NCBI RefSeq assembly: GCF_021010565.1
Contig: NZ_JAJNAY010000001.1
Coordinates: 124,001 to 188,000 of the forward strand
Length of the DNA stretch: 64,000 nucleotides
Source of the DNA: Chryseobacterium turcicum
Lineage (GTDB): Bacteria > Bacteroidota > Bacteroidia > Flavobacteriales > Weeksellaceae
Reading direction: 5' to 3'
Every line of letters begins with the position of its first letter. The first letter of the stretch is position 1. The translations under genes were made by a program, and so were the position numbers. Of this stretch, positions 36,530-44,988 are shown in pieces. The notes below the pieces were generated by a model that did not search any database, was not told the DNA's origin, and saw nothing but the letters and a program-made list of their open reading frames with translations.

Positions 36530-36561
36530 AAACTGCGTCTGTCTAAAAGACAGTGCAGTTT
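36530..36561. repeat. Hairpin downstream of the TrmH-like gene
   Basis: AAACTGC-GT-CTGTCT and AGACAG-T-GCAGTTT pair around AAA with a bulge. It lacks a T run on the plus strand and has one on the minus strand, so it is at best a weak plus-strand terminator. Confidence 0.5.
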
Positions 36562-36712
36562 GAAATAAATCTAATAAAAAGTAAAAATGAAAGGCGACAA
36601 AGATACTTTTTTTTTCTTTACGAACAAATTTTAAAACTCGATTTTTTACTTTTTTGAAAAATAACTTCTATTTTAGAGAAAGGTTTCGTTTAAAATTTTA
36701 TAAATTAGCACC

Positions 36713-37363
36713 ATGTTTATCAAGGACTATATCTCAAAAGATTTTCCGTGTTTTCATCTGACTGACTCTATCGAATCAGCTAGAGTAACCTTAGAAGCAT
36801 TTGGATATTCGCATATTTTCATCAAAAAATCTCACCACTTTTACGGAGCTATCGCTAAAGACTTCCTTTATGAGGAAGAAGGTGCTCTGAAAAATCTGGA
36901 ACATCAGATTGAGCGGTTTGCGATTTTGGAAGATAATAATATCATGGATAGCATTCGTTTGTTTTATACATTCAATGCCAACGTGATTCCTGTGATTAAT
37001 AAAAACGAAAAATATCTGGGCTACATTTGTTGTGATGATGTTTTTCAAACCTTTTCAAAATATCCTCTGTTTTCGGAAACCGGCGCTATTCTCACCATAG
37101 AAACTCCGGCAAGAAAATATTCGATGACAGAAATTGCCAATATCGTCGAGAGTAACAACTCTAAGTTTTACGGCGGATTTATCAGTTATATGTCAGACGA
37201 AGTGATTCACATCACCATTAAAATCAGCAACGAAAATTTAGCTTCAATTGATGCTACTTTTGACCGTTATGATTACAGAATTGTAGAAAAATACTATTCT
37301 GATGAGAAAACAGATCTTTTCAAAGACCGTTTAGGTTTTTTACAAAAATTTATCGAAATATAA
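36713..37363 (+). CDS. CBS-domain protein
   Basis: A 216-aa cytoplasmic protein with a CBS-like pair in the first 125 residues (SIESARVTLEAFGYSHIFI, DNNIMDSIRLFYTFNANVIPVINKNEKYLGYICCDDV). The C-terminal region (YSMTEIANIVESNNSKFYGGFISYM) resembles an ACT-like regulatory fold. It binds a nucleotide effector by family analogy. Its stop is 1 bp before nadK, so a regulatory link to NAD phosphorylation is possible but unproven. Confidence 0.85.
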   Translation: MFIKDYISKDFPCFHLTDSIESARVTLEAFGYSHIFIKKSHHFYGAIAKDFLYEEEGALKNLEHQIERFAILEDNNIMDSIRLFYTFNANVIPVINKNEKYLGYICCDDVFQTFSKYPLFSETGAILTIETPARKYSMTEIANIVESNNSKFYGGFISYMSDEVIHITIKISNENLASIDATFDRYDYRIVEKYYSDEKTDLFKDRLGFLQKFIEI

Positions 37364-37364
37364 T

Positions 37365-38231
37365 ATGAAGGCAGCCATATATTCTCAGAAAAAAGATCTT
37401 GATACTTTTTTATATTTAAGCAAATTTATTTCTGAATTGGAAAGCAGAGGTGTAAAATCTGTTTTGTTTGACGAAATGGTTGAAGCGCTTCAGTTTTCTA
37501 AAATTTTTGAAACTTTTGGCAATAAACAGGATCTTATTGATAAAGAAGTTGATCTTTTCTTCACTTTTGGTGGCGACGGAACGATTGTAAACTCTTTAAC
37601 CTTTATTGAAGACCTTGAAATCCCTGTCGTGGGTGTCAACACCGGAAGACTCGGATTTTTGGCAAGTTTCACCAAAGAAGAAGCTTTCAAAGAACTAGAT
37701 TCTATATTGAAAGGTGATGTGAAAACCAGCCGAAGATCAGTAATAGAAGTAGTTTCTCCAAAATCTGATGAATTTTTTCCGTATGCTTTAAATGATGTGA
37801 CAATTTCTAGAAAAGAAACTACATCAATGGTGACGGTAGATTCTTATATTAATGATGAATTTTTAAACGTATTTTGGGGCGACGGCGTTATCGTTTCTAC
37901 ACCGACAGGTTCTACGGCCTACTCTTTAAGCTGTGGCGGACCTATTATTTCTCCCAATAACGAAAATTTTGTCATCACTCCTATTGCGCCACACAACTTG
38001 AATGTAAGACCTTTAGTAGTCAACGATAAGGTAGAAATTAAATTTAAAGTAGAAAGCAGGGTTCCGCAATATTCTCTTTCATTAGATTCAAGATTAATTC
38101 ATATTGAAACCGATAAAGAAATAATCATAAAAAAAGCCAGCTTCCAGTTATTATTGGTGCAACCCAATAATTTAAGCTTTTACGAAACCATCCGTCAGAA
38201 GCTACTTTGGGGCCGAGATAAAAGAAATTAG
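37365..38231 (+). CDS. nadK: NAD kinase
   Basis: A 288-aa enzyme phosphorylating NAD to NADP with ATP. It has the signature FTFGGDGTIVNSL (about 64-76), GVNTGRLGFLASF, and DGVIVSTPTGSTAYSLSCGGPI. Length is normal. It is in an operon with the CBS gene, and fbaA follows 69 bp downstream. Confidence 0.97.
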   Translation: MKAAIYSQKKDLDTFLYLSKFISELESRGVKSVLFDEMVEALQFSKIFETFGNKQDLIDKEVDLFFTFGGDGTIVNSLTFIEDLEIPVVGVNTGRLGFLASFTKEEAFKELDSILKGDVKTSRRSVIEVVSPKSDEFFPYALNDVTISRKETTSMVTVDSYINDEFLNVFWGDGVIVSTPTGSTAYSLSCGGPIISPNNENFVITPIAPHNLNVRPLVVNDKVEIKFKVESRVPQYSLSLDSRLIHIETDKEIIIKKASFQLLLVQPNNLSFYETIRQKLLWGRDKRN

Positions 38232-38300
38232 TAATTTCTTTTATTTGATTACCTTTACAAGAATTTTAAAAAAATATCCTAATATTATAATAAAGTAAAC

Positions 38301-39371
38301 ATGAGTAGAATTTTCCCGGCAGGAGTTGCCACAGGTCAGTTAGTTACAGATATTTTTCAATATGCTAAAGAAAATAAATTTGCATTACCTGCAGTAAACG
38401 TTGTTGGTTCTAGCAACGTAAACGCAGTAATGGAAACTGCAGCAAAATTAAACTCACCTGTAATCATTCAGTTTTCTAACGGTGGAGCCTCTTTCAACGC
38501 TGGAAAAGGATTGAGCAATGATGCTCAGAGATCAGCTATTTTAGGTGGTATCGCTGGAGCTAAACACATTCATACCCTTGCTGAAGCTTACGGAGCTACA
38601 GTAATTTTACATACCGATCACGCAGCAAAAAAATTATTGCCTTGGATTGACGGTTTAATGGAGGCTAACGAAGAATTCTTCAAGCAAACAGGAAAATCTC
38701 TTTACTCTTCTCACATGCTTGATCTTTCTGAAGAATCTTTAGAAGAAAACTTAGAGATTTCTGCTGAATATTTTGAAAGAATGGCAAAACTTCAAATGAC
38801 TTTAGAAGTTGAAATTGGAGTTACAGGAGGTGAAGAAGATGGTGTAGACAATTCTAGTGTAGACAACTCTTTATTGTACACTCAGCCAGAAGATATCGCT
38901 TACACTTACGAAAAACTGAAGGCTATCTCTGATAACTTTACCATTGCAGCAGCATTTGGAAACGTACACGGAGTTTACAAGCCAGGAAACGTAGTTCTTA
39001 CTCCAAAAATCTTAGATAACTCTCAGAAATTTGTTCAGGAGAAATTCGGAACTGCAGAGAAACCAATTAATTTTGTATTCCACGGTGGTTCAGGTTCTAG
39101 TTTAGAAGAAATCAGAGAAGCAATTGATTATGGGGTAATTAAGATGAATATTGACACCGACCTTCAGTTCGCTTACTCAGAAGGAGTTAGAGATTACATG
39201 GTAGAAAATGTAGAATATCTAAGAACTCAAATCGGAAATCCTGAAGGAGAAGAAAAGCCTAACAAAAAATACTATGACCCAAGAGTTTGGATCAGAAAAG
39301 GTGAAGAAACTTTCTCTAAGAGATTGATTCAGGCATTTGAAGATTTAAATAACGTAAATACGCTTAAATAA
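38301..39371 (+). CDS. fbaA: Class II fructose-bisphosphate aldolase
   Basis: A 356-aa Zn-dependent glycolytic/gluconeogenic aldolase of the E. coli FbaA type. Zinc and substrate motifs are ILHTDHAAKK, the glycine-rich FSNGGASFNAGKGL, EIGVTGGEEDGV, FGNVHGVYKPGN and FHGGSGSS. Length matches the IIA subclass. A 17-bp hairpin separates it from accD. Confidence 0.97.
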   Translation: MSRIFPAGVATGQLVTDIFQYAKENKFALPAVNVVGSSNVNAVMETAAKLNSPVIIQFSNGGASFNAGKGLSNDAQRSAILGGIAGAKHIHTLAEAYGATVILHTDHAAKKLLPWIDGLMEANEEFFKQTGKSLYSSHMLDLSEESLEENLEISAEYFERMAKLQMTLEVEIGVTGGEEDGVDNSSVDNSLLYTQPEDIAYTYEKLKAISDNFTIAAAFGNVHGVYKPGNVVLTPKILDNSQKFVQEKFGTAEKPINFVFHGGSGSSLEEIREAIDYGVIKMNIDTDLQFAYSEGVRDYMVENVEYLRTQIGNPEGEEKPNKKYYDPRVWIRKGEETFSKRLIQAFEDLNNVNTLK

Positions 39372-39387
39372 ATAAAACAAATTTGAT

Positions 39388-39442
39388 ATTTGAGATTTGA
39401 AATTTGAGGTTTAATGATGAATCTTAATTTCAAATCTCAAAT
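39388..39442. repeat. 17-bp perfect inverted repeat between fbaA and accD
   Basis: ATTTGAGATTTGAAATT (39388-39404) and its exact reverse complement (39426-39442) flank a 21-base loop. It has no T run, so attenuator or repeat element are both possible. Confidence 0.75.
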
Positions 39443-39463
39443 CAATAATTTCAAATTAACAAT

Positions 39464-40318
39464 ATGGCATTCGACTGGTTTAAAAGAAAAGCACAAAATA
39501 TTACCACTTCAACCGACGAGAAAAAAGATGTTCCAAAAGGACTTTGGCATCAGACTCCGTCAGGAAAAGTTGTGGAGCACGATGAACTAAAGAAAAACAA
39601 TTATGTTTCTCCTGAAGACGATTTTCATGTAAGAATAGGAAGTGCAGAGTTTTTCGACATCCTTTTTGACGAAGGAAAATTCACTGAGCTTGATGCGAAT
39701 GTTGAAAGTATAGACATCCTTAATTTTAAAGATACAAAATCTTACACCGACCGTCTAAAAGAAGTTAAGGCAAAGACAAAATTGACTGATTCTATCAGAA
39801 ACGCAGTAGGGACCGTAAATGGAACTGAAATGGTAGTTTCTTGTATGGATTTTGCTTTCATCGGAGGATCTTTAGGTTCTGTGATGGGTGAAAAAATCAG
39901 AAGAGCAATTGATTATTGTATCGAAAAAAGACTTCCTTACATGATTATTTGCCAATCTGGTGGAGCAAGAATGCAGGAAGCAACGTACTCTTTGATGCAA
40001 TTGGCTAAAGTACAATCTAAATTGGCTCAGCTTTCAGAAGCTGGACTTTTGTACATCGCCTATCTTTGTGACCCAACTTTTGGTGGAATTACCGCTTCAT
40101 TTGCAATGACTGCAGATATCATCATGGCAGAACCAAGAGCATTAATCGGATTTGCAGGACCAAGAGTTATCCGTGAAACTATCGGTAGAGATTTACCAGA
40201 AGGTTTCCAAACTTCAGAGTTCTTGAAAGAAAAAGGTTTTGTAGACTTTATTGTAAAAAGAACTGAAATTAAAGAAGTTGTTTCTAAAACAGTGAATTTA
40301 TTAGCCGTAAAAGCTTAA
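39464..40318 (+). CDS. accD: Acetyl-CoA carboxylase carboxyltransferase subunit beta, zinc ribbon degenerate
   Basis: A 284-aa beta subunit of the carboxyltransferase making malonyl-CoA for fatty acids. The crotonase-fold core is intact: [39 protein letters not shown], and [15 protein letters not shown]. In E. coli four N-terminal Cys form a zinc ribbon. Here the matching segments read [12 protein letters not shown] and [13 protein letters not shown] with no Cys. Otherwise length and start are normal. Confidence 0.95.
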   Translation: MAFDWFKRKAQNITTSTDEKKDVPKGLWHQTPSGKVVEHDELKKNNYVSPEDDFHVRIGSAEFFDILFDEGKFTELDANVESIDILNFKDTKSYTDRLKEVKAKTKLTDSIRNAVGTVNGTEMVVSCMDFAFIGGSLGSVMGEKIRRAIDYCIEKRLPYMIICQSGGARMQEATYSLMQLAKVQSKLAQLSEAGLLYIAYLCDPTFGGITASFAMTADIIMAEPRALIGFAGPRVIRETIGRDLPEGFQTSEFLKEKGFVDFIVKRTEIKEVVSKTVNLLAVKA

Positions 40319-40340
40319 GTTTTAAACTAAAAAACATATC

Positions 40341-40368
40341 ATCTCTCTCAATTTGGGAGAGATTTTTA
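40341..40368 (+). terminator. Terminator after accD
   Basis: ATCTCTCTC (40341-40349) pairs with GGGAGAGAT (40355-40363) with one wobble, followed by TTTTATT. Confidence 0.8.
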
Positions 40369-40435
40369 TTTAAATAATGGCAATAATTTATTTTTAAAAG
40401 CCAAAAGCAATAAGCTACCTGCCAGCAGCCAAATT

Positions 40436-40948
40436 ATGAGGACATTTAAAGTGATTTTAAGCACCATCACATCTATGAGTTTAAAGAAAATATTTAAACT
40501 CTTATCTGCTGTGTTGCCCCATCCTCTTTTTTCTATTTTAAGTTTCTATGCAACGGTAAAAGCCTTTTCTATAGCACAGAAACTCTATCCTAAAACAGCC
40601 TCCAAAAACGGCGAAGGAAACGCTTTCAGGCATTCTCTTTGGTGTTGTTCGATTATGATGTACTGCTGTAAAGTTTCATCTCCAGAAAAAGCATTAGATT
40701 TCTGCAAAAAAATCACAGACCTTCACGAAGAATTATTTCCGAATGAGCCTTTGGAAACCAAAATGGATCTTCACAATAACAAAATAGGAATGGATTATTT
40801 CATGGAAATTTTACCGGGAATCCACCGCCAGTTTTTCGAAAAAAGCTTTTTTATTAAAGAATTACAAAAGAAAACTGCCAATGCTAAAATTCTGAAGAGT
40901 CTGAATGATAATTTTGAAGGAGAATTGGTTTATTTGGATGAAAAGTAA
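40436..40948 (+). CDS. DUF6973-like protein
   Basis: A 170-aa protein with a hydrophobic N-terminal stretch (about 20-35) followed by the pattern NGEGNAFRHSLWCCSIMMYCC, ITDLHEELFPNEP and MDLHNNKIGMDYF. These conserved His/Glu/Asp/Asn pieces resemble DUF6973, matched from memory with moderate certainty. They could form a metal or catalytic site. The gene may instead start at an internal ATG (MSLKKIF). It stands alone. Confidence 0.65.
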   Translation: MRTFKVILSTITSMSLKKIFKLLSAVLPHPLFSILSFYATVKAFSIAQKLYPKTASKNGEGNAFRHSLWCCSIMMYCCKVSSPEKALDFCKKITDLHEELFPNEPLETKMDLHNNKIGMDYFMEILPGIHRQFFEKSFFIKELQKKTANAKILKSLNDNFEGELVYLDEK

Positions 40949-41131
40949 TTCAAACACTTAAGTATTTTTAAGCTTTAATAGCTATAATTAAAGTTCACTT
41001 TGATTTTCCATTCTAATGTGTTCTAAATTTCAATCATTCAACTCCTAAATCTAAATTGTTCTAATGAATTAAATTAGAGCTTTGTCGTTTAATTTTTTTT
41101 TAACTAAGTTTAAACAATTAATTTAATCTAA

Positions 41132-42535
41132 ATGGTTCTCAGCAGAATTTGGTCAGCTTTCATCATCATTGCCATTACTATTGCAAGTATAAAATACATC
41201 TCATCAAGCCACTACAAAACCATTTTCAACGATATGGTAGTTGGAAAAGGCGGTGATACGGTGCAGATTGCAACACAAAAAACCAACAGCCTCTCTCCTA
41301 TTATTCGAGACAGTTTGATGAAAAAAAATGATTTTGCAGACCGTAGAATTCATTATAAAACAGATTCTTTAAAACAAAATGTACAGGTTTATCGAGTTCA
41401 GGAAGCAGACGGCGTCATTGGAACTTCTGAAACTGCCGTTAAAATCTGCCTTGGTTTAATTGGAATTATGACCTTATTCATGGGCTTCATGAGTATTGCC
41501 GAAAAAGCAGGAGGAATCAATCTTTTAAGCCGATTGATACAGCCATTTTTTTCAAAATTATTTCCTGAAATTCCGAAAAACCATCCTGCGTTTGGTCATA
41601 TGCTGATGAATTTTAGTGCCAATCTTTTAGGTTTAGACAATGCTGCAACCCCTTTTGGACTAAAAGCGATGGAAAGTTTACAAACTTTGAATCCAAATAA
41701 AGATACCGCAAGCAATTCACAAATCATGTTCCTGTGTCTTCACGCTGGGGGAATGACTCTAATTCCGGTTTCGATTATTGCCATCAGAGCTTCAATGGGC
41801 TCAAAAACACCGACTGATATTTTCTTACCTTGTATGATTGCGACATTTGCAGCCACTTTAGCAGCCATGATTTTCGTTTCATTATACCAAAAAATAAATT
41901 TATTAAAACCTGTAGTTCTTGCTTACGTGGGTGGAATTTCAGCCTTGATAGCACTTTTGGTCGTTTATTTAGTACAATTGAGCAAGAATGAACTGGATGA
42001 TTTCAGCAAAGTTTTAAGCAATGGTTTAATTTTATTTATTTTCATTGCCATTGTTTTAGGAGCTGTTTATAAAAAAATTAATGTCTTTGATGCATTTATT
42101 GAAGGGGCAAAAGAGGGTTTCTGGACCTGTGTAAAAATTATCCCTTATTTGGTAGGAATGCTAATTGCAATTTCTTTACTAAGAACTTCAGGCGTTTTCG
42201 ACGTTCTTATCGATGGAATGAAATGGGTTGCCAATGTTGCCCATTTAGACTCACGCTTTGTAGACGGCCTTCCGACGGCATTAATCAAACCTTTATCAGG
42301 TTCTGGAGCAAGAGGAATGATGGTTGACACAATGGCTACCTTTGGAGCAGACAGTTTCCAGGGTAAATTGGCAGCAGTTCTTCAGGGAAGCTCAGACACG
42401 ACGTTTTACGTAATTGCAGTTTATTTCGGAGCAGTAGCTGTAAAGAATACAAGATATACCGTAATTGCTATGCTTTTGGCTGATTTGGTGGGTGTGATTA
42501 CCGCAATTGGATTGGCGTATTTGTTTTTTGCTTAA
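41132..42535 (+). CDS. SpmA-SpmB fusion (nucleoside recognition/Gate domains)
   Basis: A 467-aa membrane protein fusing two Gate domains that are separate SpmA and SpmB proteins in Bacillus. The N-terminal half holds FSANLLGLDNAATPFGLKAMESLQ and HAGGMTLIPVS. The C-terminal half holds KIIPYLVGMLIAISLLRTSG, LIKPLSGSGARGMMVDTM and GSSDTTFYVIAVYFGAV. In Firmicutes these affect spore dehydration; in this non-sporulating lineage the role is unknown transport. The following ATP-grasp gene is 5 bp away. Confidence 0.9.
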   Translation: MVLSRIWSAFIIIAITIASIKYISSSHYKTIFNDMVVGKGGDTVQIATQKTNSLSPIIRDSLMKKNDFADRRIHYKTDSLKQNVQVYRVQEADGVIGTSETAVKICLGLIGIMTLFMGFMSIAEKAGGINLLSRLIQPFFSKLFPEIPKNHPAFGHMLMNFSANLLGLDNAATPFGLKAMESLQTLNPNKDTASNSQIMFLCLHAGGMTLIPVSIIAIRASMGSKTPTDIFLPCMIATFAATLAAMIFVSLYQKINLLKPVVLAYVGGISALIALLVVYLVQLSKNELDDFSKVLSNGLILFIFIAIVLGAVYKKINVFDAFIEGAKEGFWTCVKIIPYLVGMLIAISLLRTSGVFDVLIDGMKWVANVAHLDSRFVDGLPTALIKPLSGSGARGMMVDTMATFGADSFQGKLAAVLQGSSDTTFYVIAVYFGAVAVKNTRYTVIAMLLADLVGVITAIGLAYLFFA

Positions 42536-42540
42536 ATATT

Positions 42541-43275
42541 ATGAAAGCGTATATTCAAACTGAAAAAAGCGGCGAGTTTTATAATGTCAACGCATTTATA
42601 GCCTATGAAGGATTTAAGAAATTTGGATTTGAAATTAAAAAATTTGTTGATGTTGATGAAATTTCAGATAAAAATCCAGAAAATATAATTGTTGGCGGAA
42701 TTGGAAATGTCAGAAGACGTTTGCAAAATTTAAATATTATTCGCCAAAATAAAGAAATAGACTATCCCGAAGAATTAAAGCCTTTTTTAAAAAGACAAAT
42801 TTGGAGCTCAACTATTAATGAAATATTCAATAAAAAAGAATGGAATATTTTCATTAAACCTCAAATAGAAACAAAACTATTTGCAGGGAAAGTGATTAAA
42901 AATGAAATGGATTTTTTAGGTTTAATCGATAATGAAAGAGACACTCTAATATGGTGCTCAGAGCTTGTAAATTTCAAGACGGAATGGAGATGTTTTATTA
43001 GATATAAGGAGATTTTAGACATCCGAAGATATAAAGGTGATTGGGATACTAAAATTGATATCGAGCTGGTAAAAGATGCAATTAGCCAATTTACACTCCA
43101 GCCTAATTCATATGCTTTAGATTTTGGTATAGATGAAAATGGAGAAATTTTCTTAGTAGAAGTTAATGATGGACATTCTCTTGGAACTTATGGGATTTCT
43201 TCAGCTGATTATGCAAAATTTCTTTCGGCGAGGTGGAGCGAATTAACACAAACAGAAGATTATTTAAACTTTTAA
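42541..43275 (+). CDS. R2K-type ATP-grasp protein (DUF4343-like)
   Basis: A 244-aa ATP-grasp enzyme of the R2K clade. Features are KKEWNIFIKPQIETKLFAGKVI, SELVNFKTEWRCFIRYKEILDIRRYKGDW and the acidic C-terminal metal site LDFGIDENGEIFLVEVNDGHSLGTYG. ATP-grasp enzymes ligate a carboxylate to an amine; R2K members are often found in phages or peptide-modification contexts. Here it follows the SpmAB gene by 5 bp and precedes an unknown gene by 14 bp. Its substrate is not readable. Confidence 0.82.
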   Translation: MKAYIQTEKSGEFYNVNAFIAYEGFKKFGFEIKKFVDVDEISDKNPENIIVGGIGNVRRRLQNLNIIRQNKEIDYPEELKPFLKRQIWSSTINEIFNKKEWNIFIKPQIETKLFAGKVIKNEMDFLGLIDNERDTLIWCSELVNFKTEWRCFIRYKEILDIRRYKGDWDTKIDIELVKDAISQFTLQPNSYALDFGIDENGEIFLVEVNDGHSLGTYGISSADYAKFLSARWSELTQTEDYLNF

Positions 43276-43289
43276 TATTTCATAAAAAA

Positions 43290-43682
43290 ATGATTACAGA
43301 TAAAGAATTCACATTAAGACTAATACGTCAGTTAACTCAAGCATTAGAAAAACTGATTTTAGACAAGCCTGAAGAAAGTTTAATGCAGAAAGAACTCGAT
43401 TTTGATTCTTTAATGAAAGATATTTTTAAAATTGACTTTCAAGAACTTTCGGCAAAACCAAAAGAAAAGGTGATTGAAATCGTAAAAGAAAGACAGGAAA
43501 GAGACCACAAAGATTATTACGAGATGCTTGGAAATCTTTTCTATTACAACGGGAAAGTTCTGAACAATAATGACTTTTTAGACAAATCAAAAACATTCTA
43601 CGAGCTCTATTTACAGACAAGCGGAATTTTTGCACTTCCGATTATCAACAGAATAAATGACATAAAAAAAGCACTTGAATAA
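43290..43682 (+). CDS. Hypothetical protein following the ATP-grasp gene
   Basis: A 130-aa helical soluble protein (start at 43290 after the upstream stop; an earlier in-frame ATG would overlap the ATP-grasp gene). It has FTLRLIRQLTQALEKLILDKPEESL, a KER-rich middle and a TPR-like C-terminal helix pair (MLGNLFYYNGKVLNNNDFLDKSKTFYELYLQ). I do not recognise the family. Its stop lies within a hairpin serving convergent genes. Confidence 0.65.
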   Translation: MITDKEFTLRLIRQLTQALEKLILDKPEESLMQKELDFDSLMKDIFKIDFQELSAKPKEKVIEIVKERQERDHKDYYEMLGNLFYYNGKVLNNNDFLDKSKTFYELYLQTSGIFALPIINRINDIKKALE

Positions 43683-43695
43683 AGTGCTTTTGTAT
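43667..43695. terminator. Bidirectional terminator between convergent genes
   Basis: AAAAGCACTT (43667-43676) pairs with AAGTGCTTTT (43682-43691). It overlaps the stop of the 43290 gene, with A and T tracts on both sides. Confidence 0.78.
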
Positions 43696-43697
43696 TT

Positions 43698-44576
43698 TTA
43701 GAAGGTGATGTTGTAAGTTCCGGAGGATGATACGCTGGCTTTTTCAGCTTTCACATATTTCTTAACCCATGCTACCGATGTGGAAACGATGCAAGGATCT
43801 GAAATGCCTCTGGAGCGCTTCGCAGAAGTAATGTTTCCGGCTTTATCAACAACGTAGTCTATTGTGATAGAGCCACTTGCCGTACAATTATGACTTGGTT
43901 GAACACCTCCTCTGTTATAAGTTCCTGGAATATAATCTGTAAGCTTTCTGTCTATCCCGATTTTGCTGTTGCCATTTCCGTCACCACCTAATGGATCACC
44001 TTTATTTCCGATACCTTCACCCGCTCCTTGGCTTCCGGCTTTTGTTCCACGGCCTTTAATTAGGTTTCCGATAGCTGCAGTTCCTTTTCCGTCACCATTT
44101 CTTGTTTTAGAATTGGCTGTTGTTGCAGAACCTTTTGTGCTTTTCGTCGTCGAGCTTGCCGTTGATTTTTTATCAATTTTTGAATCTTCTTTTTTCGGAG
44201 CAGTAACTTTGGTATTCGTTCCTGTAATAATTTTGTCTTTAACCTCCGTTTTTTTTGATTCAGGTTTTGGATCGGGAACAATAACCGTTTTAGGCTCAGA
44301 AACAACACTTTCAGTCGGCTCTGGAGCAGTTTCTATAGCCTTTGCAGCCAAACTACCTTCTTGGTTCGCCGGTTCTTCAATTCCGGCTCCATTTCGGTTA
44401 TCTCCAAAGTTAACGAGCATGGTAGTAATCACCTCAGGTTCTTTTTCCCGCTCAGTAGGTTCCATTTTATAAATGAAAACGAATAACAAAATAGCAGACC
44501 AAATAAGGATAGAAAGTACTGCACTTTTTATCTTATCTTTATTTTCTTCGGCCCTATTTATCGTATACCCTCTCAT
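43698..44576 (-). CDS. TonB-like energy transducer
   Basis: A 292-aa protein with one N-terminal membrane anchor (AVLSILIWSAILLFVFIY), a long Pro/Lys/Glu- then Gly-rich spacer (about 40-205), and a C-terminal TonB-like domain (CTASGSITIDYVVDKAGNITSAK). It lies 6 bp after exbD in an exbB-exbD-tonB operon and should transmit proton-motive force to outer-membrane receptors. The spacer is unusually Gly/Asn-rich. No receptor gene is in the window. Confidence 0.88.
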   Translation of the reverse strand: MRGYTINRAEENKDKIKSAVLSILIWSAILLFVFIYKMEPTEREKEPEVITTMLVNFGDNRNGAGIEEPANQEGSLAAKAIETAPEPTESVVSEPKTVIVPDPKPESKKTEVKDKIITGTNTKVTAPKKEDSKIDKKSTASSTTKSTKGSATTANSKTRNGDGKGTAAIGNLIKGRGTKAGSQGAGEGIGNKGDPLGGDGNGNSKIGIDRKLTDYIPGTYNRGGVQPSHNCTASGSITIDYVVDKAGNITSAKRSRGISDPCIVSTSVAWVKKYVKAEKASVSSSGTYNITF

Positions 44577-44582
44577 TTTTGA

Positions 44583-44978
44583 TTATTCTTTAACTGTTGC
44601 AATCGCAATATTAAATTTATATTTTTCTGCAATTTCCATTAAGAAAACCACGTCTTTGTGCATGGTGCTTTCATCTGCTCTTATGGTAAATGACTTTGCC
44701 GATTTGCTCTGAAGATCTGCAACGATTGTTTGCTCTACCAATTCTCGACTTACAGGTTTATCATCAATAAAATACGATCCGTCTGGTTTTACACTTACCG
44801 TCATCGGATTCGGAATATTATTGTCTATACTTCCTGTTTGTGGAAGTTTTACATCAATTGCACTCTGATTAGCCGCTGAAGAGGTAATCATAAAGAAAAT
44901 CAACATCAGCAAGATAACGTCTGTCATTGCTGCTAAGCTGAATTCCGGATGCGCTTTATTTCTTCTCTGAATTTTCAT
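44583..44978 (-). CDS. exbD: ExbD/TolR biopolymer transport protein
   Basis: A 131-aa inner-membrane protein with one membrane segment near the N-terminus containing the conserved Asp (FSLAAMTDVILLMLIFFMITSS). A periplasmic domain follows (VDVKLPQTG-like, VSVKPDGSYFIDDKPVSRELVEQ). It forms the proton channel with ExbB. It lies 10 bp after exbB and 6 bp before the tonB-like gene. Confidence 0.93.
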   Translation of the reverse strand: MKIQRRNKAHPEFSLAAMTDVILLMLIFFMITSSAANQSAIDVKLPQTGSIDNNIPNPMTVSVKPDGSYFIDDKPVSRELVEQTIVADLQSKSAKSFTIRADESTMHKDVVFLMEIAEKYKFNIAIATVKE

Positions 44979-44988
44979 CTGTTAGAAA

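Noticed and set aside
43963..44472. A 169-codon plus-strand frame opposite the TonB-like gene
   Set aside because: Its Pro/Phe/Val-rich product is the complement of the Gly/Lys-rich TonB spacer, so it is a composition artefact.
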